33,685 nt of DNA from Akkermansiaceae bacterium (GTDB taxonomy: Bacteria > Verrucomicrobiota > Verrucomicrobiia > Verrucomicrobiales > Akkermansiaceae), in contig JAJQCV010000111.1 in the NCBI GenBank assembly GCA_021202525.1, forward strand, positions 1 to 33,685, written 5' to 3'. The translations under genes were made by a program, and so were the position numbers. This document shows, one piece after another, positions 28,026-33,685 of this stretch. Numbering within the stretch: position 1 is the stretch's first letter; every line of letters starts with the position of its first letter. The notes beneath the pieces are model-generated. The model saw only the letters and a program-made list of their open reading frames with translations, searched no databases and had not been told where the DNA came from.

Positions 28026-31000
28026 ATGTCCCGCCGTTCCTTCATGAAATGGATGGGGGCCGGAGCGGCCCTGATGGGCCTGGCGCTGCCCGCCTGCCGC
28101 CGCGTGGAAAAATACCTGGTGCCCTACAACGAAGGGCCGGAATGGTCCGTTCCCGGCGTGGAAACGGCCTACGCCACCTGCCTGTCCCTGGGGGGAAGCG
28201 CCCAGCCCATGCTGGCGGCATGTTATGAAGGCAGGCCCGTCAAGCTGCTGCCCTCCCTGCAATACCCGGAAGGCCCGGGCCTGCCGTCCGCGGTGCAGGC
28301 CTCCATTCTGGACCTTTACGATCCCGGACGCAGCAGGCACATTCTCTTCAACGGGAAACAGGCGTCGGAAGACGAATTCCGCGGGGCTTTTTCCTCGTGG
28401 TCGCGCAATTTGAGGGACGGCGGCCGCATCGGCATCCTTCTGCCTCCCTCGGACTCCCCCCTGCTGCACTCCATGCTGGAGGAAATCAGGAGGAAGAACC
28501 CCCATGTCCGCACCTACGCGTACTCCCCCGTTCCCGCCCCCGGCGACGCCATGCAGGCGGTCCTGCCGGACGGCATCCGCTTCCGCGTCCGGTTCGCGCG
28601 CGCCAGACGCATCCTGGCCCTGGACTGCGACTTCCTGCATGAAAACCCGTACGGCAACACGCGGGAATTCATCGCGGCCCGCTCTCCGGAGGGGCTGAAT
28701 TACAAGGAAGACAACCGGAACCGTACGCGCCTTTACGCGGCGGAAGGCCGCGTTTCCCTCACGGGAGCCCATGCCGACCACCGCCTTCCCGTATCTCCGG
28801 CGCGCCTGGGCGCCTTTCTGGAAGAACTGGACTTTCACATCCGCCAGAAAAAATCCTCCACCCCTGCTGCCGGGGAAACCCGCACTTCCGCCCTTTCCCT
28901 GACAAGCCGGGAACAGGAATGGCTGAAGCACTGTGCGGAGGACTTGTGCAGCCATCCGGGGGAAAGCGTGGTCCTTCTGGGGGAATCCCGCCCGGAACTG
29001 GCTCCCCGCGTCTGGCAGATCAACGAACTTCTCGGAGCCATCGGCCCGTGCATCCAGCTTCTGGACGCACCCGCCGCACCAGCCCCGGGAACCCTGGACG
29101 ACTTCCTCCGTGACGTGGAACGGAAGAACGTAGACATCGCCCTGCTGCTGGACGCCGGCAATCCCGTGCTGGACGCCAAAGCGGGGACCGCCCTGGCCGC
29201 CGCCCTGAGCCGGATGGAAAGCATCCATCTGGGCATGTACGAGGACGAAACCTCGCAGGCCTGCCGCTGGCACCTGCCCGCGGCCCATCCCCTGGAATCA
29301 TGGGGAATTGAGCGGGACTGCCGCGGAAGGTTCTGCTACCGCCAGCCCGTCATCCTGCCCCTGTACGGCGGCATCTCCACGGAAGAGGTCCTCTCCGGCC
29401 TGCTCTCCACCAAGGGACACCTCATCACGGCGGACAACTCCCCTTCCCACCTTTCCCCCGTCTACCACCGGGCGCGCAAGTGCTTTGAACGCGCCGTCAA
29501 TCCGGAGGACAAGACCGCCGCATGGACGCAAGCCCTGCAACGCGGCTACTCGGAAGAAACCGCCTACGCCTCCCTGCCGCCGCAGGAGGAAGCACGGCAG
29601 GCAAAGGCCCTGGCCGCGGCCTCTCTGCCGGACGCGTCCGCCTACGGAAATTTTCTCCAGGAGAAGGAGATGCTGGAACTGCAATTCCTTCCGGACTACT
29701 GCATCGGGGACGGCCGCTGGAAACGCAACGCCTGGATGCAGGAATGCCCGGACCCCGTCACGGGCGCAAGCTGGGCGGCGTCCGCACAGGTCTCTCCCTC
29801 CACCTTCCGCAAACTGGGCGGCAAGGACTCCTCCCCGGCCCGCTGCGTCCTCCACTCCCCGCAGGGACGGACGGAAGCCCTCCTGTGCCCCATTCCCGGC
29901 GTGGCGGACGGCCTGATCGTCTTCCCTCTGGGGTATGGAGGCATAAACCCCTCCGCAGAGGGGCAGGAACATTCCGACGGATACGCCCTGAGGAACCGTA
30001 CGGCGCGCTATCTGAACCCCGTTTCCGCCGCTCTCCCGCCCGGAACCACGGTTCCGGAAGCACGGCAGGGCCACGCAACCGCAGCCGCCGAATCTGAAAA
30101 CGAAAAAACCGGACCGGAGGCCCCCCTCATCCTTGCCGGCTACGGAATCCCCCTGCCGCAGGTAAGCCTGAGCCCCCTGCCGGAACGGACGGAAGCCCTT
30201 CAAAGCCCGGTCGTCCAGCCCTCCCCGTTCGCACAAATCTCCGCAGGCGTCGCGGCCCCTCCCTTCACCTCCCCCGGAGCGGACACCGTTTACCAATGGA
30301 AAATGGCCATCGACACCTCGCGCTGCATCGGCTGCAACGCGTGCCTGGTGGCCTGCCGGGCGGAAAACAACATACCCGTGGTCGGACGCGACCAAATGGC
30401 GAAAGGGCGCGCCCTGGACTGGATACGCATCGACAGGTACTTCACGGACACGGGAGCCATGACCGCCATACCCGTGGCCTGCCAGCAATGCGGCAGGGCG
30501 CCGTGCGAATCCGTCTGCCCGGTCAACGCCACCGTCCACACCACGGAAGGGCTCAACGCCATGGTGTACGCCCGGTGCTGGGGAACGCGGTACTGCGCCA
30601 CCAACTGCCCGTACAAGGCGCGCCGTTTCAACTTCTTTGACTACGCCAGGGCATCGGAACAAGCCACGCACCTCCAGCGCAACCCGAATGTGACGGTCCG
30701 CTCCCGCGGCGTCATGGAAAAATGCACCTATTGCGTCCAGATGGTGGAACGCGCCAAAATCCGGCACAAATCCCGCCTGATGAAGGAACATCCCGGGGAA
30801 CCCTCCACCTCCATCCGCATCACGGACAAGGATCTGCTTCTGCCGGACGGTGCGGCGCAAACCGCCTGCCAGCTCGCATGTCCGATGGGTGCCATCACCT
30901 TCGGCAACGTGCTTGATCCATCCTCCGCAATTTCCCGCGCCAAATCCCTGCCGCGCCACAGGAACCTTCTCTCCGCACTGGGCACGGAACCCGGCACGGG

Positions 31001-31046
31001 ATATCTGGCCCCGGCAAGAAACCCCAACCCCGCCATGAGGGGATAA
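28026..31046 (+). CDS. actB: ActB-like molybdopterin-fold/iron-sulfur protein of Alternative Complex III
   Basis: A fused ActB of about 1,006 residues. A Tat lipoprotein-like signal (SRRSFMKWMGAGAALMGL ending LPAC) anchors it. Residues about 30-700 are related to molybdopterin oxidoreductases but act structurally in this family. The last 250 residues are a four-cluster ferredoxin: RCIGCNACLVAC, CQQCGRAPCESVCP, CWGTRYCATNCPY and CTYC with CQLACP, 15 Cys in all, fitting three 4Fe-4S and one 3Fe-4S cluster. The start is uncertain. An in-frame TTG at 27,879 would add 49 residues, some like the family's acidic N-terminus (HDHPAFLPEEERE). Chosen here is the ATG that begins the Tat signal. The gene ends without actC following. 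Confidence 0.85.
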   Translation: MSRRSFMKWMGAGAALMGLALPACRRVEKYLVPYNEGPEWSVPGVETAYATCLSLGGSAQPMLAACYEGRPVKLLPSLQYPEGPGLPSAVQASILDLYDPGRSRHILFNGKQASEDEFRGAFSSWSRNLRDGGRIGILLPPSDSPLLHSMLEEIRRKNPHVRTYAYSPVPAPGDAMQAVLPDGIRFRVRFARARRILALDCDFLHENPYGNTREFIAARSPEGLNYKEDNRNRTRLYAAEGRVSLTGAHADHRLPVSPARLGAFLEELDFHIRQKKSSTPAAGETRTSALSLTSREQEWLKHCAEDLCSHPGESVVLLGESRPELAPRVWQINELLGAIGPCIQLLDAPAAPAPGTLDDFLRDVERKNVDIALLLDAGNPVLDAKAGTALAAALSRMESIHLGMYEDETSQACRWHLPAAHPLESWGIERDCRGRFCYRQPVILPLYGGISTEEVLSGLLSTKGHLITADNSPSHLSPVYHRARKCFERAVNPEDKTAAWTQALQRGYSEETAYASLPPQEEARQAKALAAASLPDASAYGNFLQEKEMLELQFLPDYCIGDGRWKRNAWMQECPDPVTGASWAASAQVSPSTFRKLGGKDSSPARCVLHSPQGRTEALLCPIPGVADGLIVFPLGYGGINPSAEGQEHSDGYALRNRTARYLNPVSAALPPGTTVPEARQGHATAAAESENEKTGPEAPLILAGYGIPLPQVSLSPLPERTEALQSPVVQPSPFAQISAGVAAPPFTSPGADTVYQWKMAIDTSRCIGCNACLVACRAENNIPVVGRDQMAKGRALDWIRIDRYFTDTGAMTAIPVACQQCGRAPCESVCPVNATVHTTEGLNAMVYARCWGTRYCATNCPYKARRFNFFDYARASEQATHLQRNPNVTVRSRGVMEKCTYCVQMVERAKIRHKSRLMKEHPGEPSTSIRITDKDLLLPDGAAQTACQLACPMGAITFGNVLDPSSAISRAKSLPRHRNLLSALGTEPGTGYLAPARNPNPAMRG

Positions 31047-31088
31047 AACACCGGGCTGCCCTGCATTTTCCTTCTCGTTCCCATACAG

Positions 31089-31120
31089 CAGGGCCGCTCC
31101 CCGTCAAGGAAGCGGCCCTG
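31089..31120. terminator. Inverted repeat between convergent genes
   Basis: CAGGGCCGCT (31,089-31,098) and AGCGGCCCTG (31,111-31,120) form a perfect 10-bp stem with a 12-base loop between the actB and exported-protein genes. T-runs are weak. A bidirectional terminator is likely. Confidence 0.55.
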
Positions 31121-31149
31121 CCAGTTGAAGGTCTTTAAAATCTGATTAT

Positions 31150-31593
31150 TTAGTCTTCCACAATTTGCTCAACGGTCGTAATGGTTTCCACCACTTCAAT
31201 GTTGGCGGCAGCGGCAAAGTTGTTCACCGCCTTGAGCAGGGCGGGCGTCATGAGCTTGTCCTTCTGAATGCGTTGGCAATTTTCCAGCAGGTCCACGATG
31301 GTATCCTGGACATCTCCATTAAGTTTGGTAATCCGGATAGCCTGTTGGGAAGTGAGCTTCACTTTTTCCATGGACTTGTCCAACTGCTTGGCCTTCTGAG
31401 TCAGAGCGTCGAGCTGCTTGATGGCGATAGCGACCGCCGTATTGTCCTTCACGTCGTCCAGAACCTTGTTGGCGGACGAAATCAGGTCGACATTCTGCTT
31501 AGCCAGCTCTACGGGATCGACCGCATTCTGGGCCATGGCGGAGGCGGAGCATACGATCGCCACCACGGGGAGTATTTGATATGTTTGAATCAT
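31150..31593 (-). CDS. Small exported helical protein, unknown function
   Basis: A 147-residue protein with a Sec signal peptide (IQTYQILPVVAIVCSASAMA, cleavage likely after AMA). The mature part is nearly all helical and Lys/Asp/Gln-rich (AIKQLDALTQKAKQLDKSME and so on), suggesting a coiled coil. Only one Cys lies in the mature part. ATG at 31,593 is chosen since it begins the signal peptide; an extension to 31,713 would add unrelated sequence. No known family is recognised. It lies upstream of nothing co-directional except recG, 557 bases away in the opposite sense of order. Confidence 0.65.
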   Translation of the reverse strand: MIQTYQILPVVAIVCSASAMAQNAVDPVELAKQNVDLISSANKVLDDVKDNTAVAIAIKQLDALTQKAKQLDKSMEKVKLTSQQAIRITKLNGDVQDTIVDLLENCQRIQKDKLMTPALLKAVNNFAAAANIEVVETITTVEQIVED

Positions 31594-31733
31594 TGTTTTA
31601 TCGGTTGTTCGGGTTAAAAGAAGAGGTGTTCCTCTTTGCATCTTTAGATTCATTCCAATACACAAACCGTTGCAAAACGTATTTGTCATACACTCCCTAC
31701 CAACTGGTGGCAAAAGGATTGCAGATGATAATA
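31594..31733. other. Intergenic stretch between recG and the exported-protein gene
   Basis: No gene is seen in these 140 bases, which hold the upstream region of the exported-protein gene on the minus strand. Confidence 0.4.
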
Positions 31734-33685
31734 TTAATTGGCGACTGGCTTCATTTCACCACTTTCTAACAAAAAGCGGAGAGGGCGGTATTTGGCGGAT
31801 TTCAGGTCCGGGTCTTCCGTCAGAATGGCTTCTGCCAGCTCCCTGCCGCGGTGGATCAGCCGGGCGTCCAAAAGCCATTCCTCAAACCGCACTCCCTTCA
31901 GGCCGCTCTGGGAAGTTCCCAGCACGTCTCCCGGCCCCCGGAGTTTCAAATCCTGCTCCGCCAAGTCAAACCCGTTGGACGTGGTTTCCACAATGTGCAG
32001 CTTTTCCCACTGTTCATCTCCGGGCTGGGCTTCCGTCATCAGAATGCAGTAGGACTTGTGCGCGCCGCGGCCAATGCGCCCGCGGAGCTGGTGAAGCTGA
32101 GAGAGGCCGAAATTTTCGGCATTATTGATAATCATCACCGTAGCGTTGGGCACATCCACGCCCACCTCCACCACCGTGGTGGAAACCAGCACGCTGGTCC
32201 GGTTGTCCCGGAAATCCTTCATGACGGCCTCCTTCTCCTCCGCAGGCATCCTGCCGTGCAGCAGCCCCACGTCCACATGGGGCAAGAGAGCCTTCCATTC
32301 GTCCAGCTCCTTCGTCACGGCCTTTCCCTTCCGGGACTCCTCCCCGTCAATCAGCGGGGAAACCACATAAATCTGCCTGCCTTCCTCCAGCTCGTCCCTG
32401 ACGAACTTGACCACCTTCTCCCTGTCCTTCTCCGTGCGGATGGCCGTCACCACCTTTCCCCGGCCCCCCGGCACGCCGTCCAGGATGGAAACGTCCAAAT
32501 CCCCGTAAAAAGTCAAGGTCAGCGTCCGGGGAATGGGGGTGGCCGTCATCACCAGCACATCCGGCCTCTCCTCCCGCGCAATCAGCTTTTCCCGCTGGTT
32601 CACGCCGAATTTGTGCTGTTCGTCAATCACAACGAGGCCCAGGCGTTCCGGCACGTTCTTCCCATAAAGAAGGGCATGCGTTCCCACCACAATGCCGCCC
32701 TGGCCGCCGAACGAGATGTGGGATTCCTCCTTCCTCTCCGCCGTCACCAGGGAAACGGGCACATCCAGCTTGTCCAGCATCTGCCTGAACTTCAGGTAGT
32801 GCTGTTCCGCCAGAATCTGGGTGGGAGCCATCATCACGGCGGAATACCCGTGTTCCACGGCCAGCAGCATCGCGCACAGCGCCACAAGCGTCTTCCCGGA
32901 CCCCACATCACCCTGGAGCAGCCTGTTCATGGAGCGGGGAGCCTTCATGTCCCGGTAAATCTCCCGCACGCAGCGCTTCTGGGCTTCCGTCAATTCAAAA
33001 GGCAGGGACGCCGCCAAATCCCGTACCAGGAGGCTGGAACCGGCCGTCTGCATGCCGGGAACCGCCTCCGCACGGCGCCGCCTGTAGGCCACGTTCAACT
33101 GCTGGGCCAGGCACTCTTCCAGCGCAAAGCGCCGCCTGGCCTTGTCCCGCGCCTCCGCGGAACCGGGAAAATGCAGGTCGCGCAGCGCCGTCTTGCACGG
33201 AACGCCGGGCACAAATTCATAAATCTCAGGTTCCGGTTCCGGAGACAATTGCTCCAACGCCTCCCAGACGATCTCCCTCAGCCTGCGCACGGGAATGCCC
33301 ATCCTGCCGCTGTACACGGGCACGATGCGGTTCAGATGGATGGAATTGTCCTCCCCCTCCCGGATCAACTCAAAATCCGGATGAACCATGCTCAACTTCT
33401 TCCCGTAGGGCTTCATGCGCCCGTACACGATCATCTCCTGCCCGGCGCACAGCATCCGGGCAATCCCCGGCATGCTGAACCACAGGCAGGAAAAACGGGC
33501 ATTCCCCAGGGACTGTTCATCCTCCAGCACGGCTTCCACGTACCTGCCGCGCCCCTTGCCGCCCTTCCCCCCCCCGCCTTTACCGCCGACGTCCACCCCC
33601 CGCCCCCGGCGGCAGACGGGCGCGCCGGGGGGCAGGGCATCATTGCGGTGGATCATCCGGCGGTCCTCATACCAGCGGGGCAGCA
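31734..33685 (-). CDS. recG: ATP-dependent DNA helicase RecG, 5' end cut by window
   Basis: RecG remodels stalled replication forks and Holliday junctions. The window holds at least 650 residues, open to the edge, so the true start lies beyond 33,685. The helicase core is complete: LLQGDVGSGKT (Walker A), VVIDEQHKFGVNQREKL (DEQH), MTATPIPRTL, LLHGRMPAEEKE, STTVVEVGVDVPNATVMII and QLHQLRGRIGRG. An N-terminal wedge (OB) domain precedes it. A Gly/Lys-rich insertion, GGKGGGGKGGKGRGR, lies inside the wedge region at about 33,538-33,595 and is not usual in the family. The C-terminus (RFLLESGEMKPVAN) is normal. Confidence 0.95.
   Translation of the reverse strand, partial: LPRWYEDRRMIHRNDALPPGAPVCRRGRGVDVGGKGGGGKGGKGRGRYVEAVLEDEQSLGNARFSCLWFSMPGIARMLCAGQEMIVYGRMKPYGKKLSMVHPDFELIREGEDNSIHLNRIVPVYSGRMGIPVRRLREIVWEALEQLSPEPEPEIYEFVPGVPCKTALRDLHFPGSAEARDKARRRFALEECLAQQLNVAYRRRRAEAVPGMQTAGSSLLVRDLAASLPFELTEAQKRCVREIYRDMKAPRSMNRLLQGDVGSGKTLVALCAMLLAVEHGYSAVMMAPTQILAEQHYLKFRQMLDKLDVPVSLVTAERKEESHISFGGQGGIVVGTHALLYGKNVPERLGLVVIDEQHKFGVNQREKLIAREERPDVLVMTATPIPRTLTLTFYGDLDVSILDGVPGGRGKVVTAIRTEKDREKVVKFVRDELEEGRQIYVVSPLIDGEESRKGKAVTKELDEWKALLPHVDVGLLHGRMPAEEKEAVMKDFRDNRTSVLVSTTVVEVGVDVPNATVMIINNAENFGLSQLHQLRGRIGRGAHKSYCILMTEAQPGDEQWEKLHIVETTSNGFDLAEQDLKLRGPGDVLGTSQSGLKGVRFEEWLLDARLIHRGRELAEAILTEDPDLKSAKYRPLRFLLESGEMKPVAN

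Noticed and set aside
29298..30959. A 553-residue minus-strand open frame inside actB
   Set aside because: Antisense shadow of actB, whose cluster motifs are unambiguous. The same applies to 27,924-29,288.

Overview
The window looks like a chromosomal segment of a gut Verrucomicrobiota, most likely Akkermansia or a close relative. This is an inference from gene content, from the rRNA operon with its Ile and Ala spacer tRNAs, and from Alternative Complex III-like genes; no database search was possible.

Region 1 (1-7,500) is accessory. A decayed Abi_2/AbiF-type abortive-infection gene on the minus strand (about 230-690 and 6,963-7,370) is split by a 6.27-kb element. The element has 18-bp perfect terminal inverted repeats, three TGAAAGGGT-type boxes at about 24-bp spacing inside each end, a 14-bp palindrome near each end, and a 4-5 bp target duplication. 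Removing it rejoins the abi reading frame across the insertion point. It carries a tail-fibre-like gene, a tail-associated gene, a coupled glycosyltransferase, a 5'-truncated phage Mu gpF-like head protein, a winged-helix protein and a DNA methyltransferase, but no visible transposase. It therefore looks like an internally deleted, non-autonomous Mu-like prophage.

Region 2 (7,500-9,560) is a gene-poor zone with remnants, then an HTH plus HD (SpoT/MESH1-like) protein. Region 3 (9,560-16,140) has a GYF-domain membrane protein convergent with a minus-strand cluster: SDR-like protein, dapA, dapB, folK, panB, a TIM-barrel epimerase and an M23 peptidase. This joins lysine/diaminopimelate, folate and pantothenate synthesis to a cell-wall enzyme. 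Region 4 (16,380-22,260) is a complete rRNA operon on the minus strand (16S, tRNA-Ala, tRNA-Ile, 23S, 5S) with a strong terminator and a candidate promoter.

Region 5 (22,400-31,050) is mostly plus strand: a thioredoxin-fold-like protein, aroB, a minus-strand lipoprotein, a Tat-exported Gfo/Idh/MocA oxidoreductase behind an elaborate promoter region, then actA (pentaheme cytochrome), a DUF6714-like gene and actB. The membrane subunits actC-F do not follow. Region 6 (31,050-33,685) has a small exported protein and recG (cut by the window edge), both on the minus strand.
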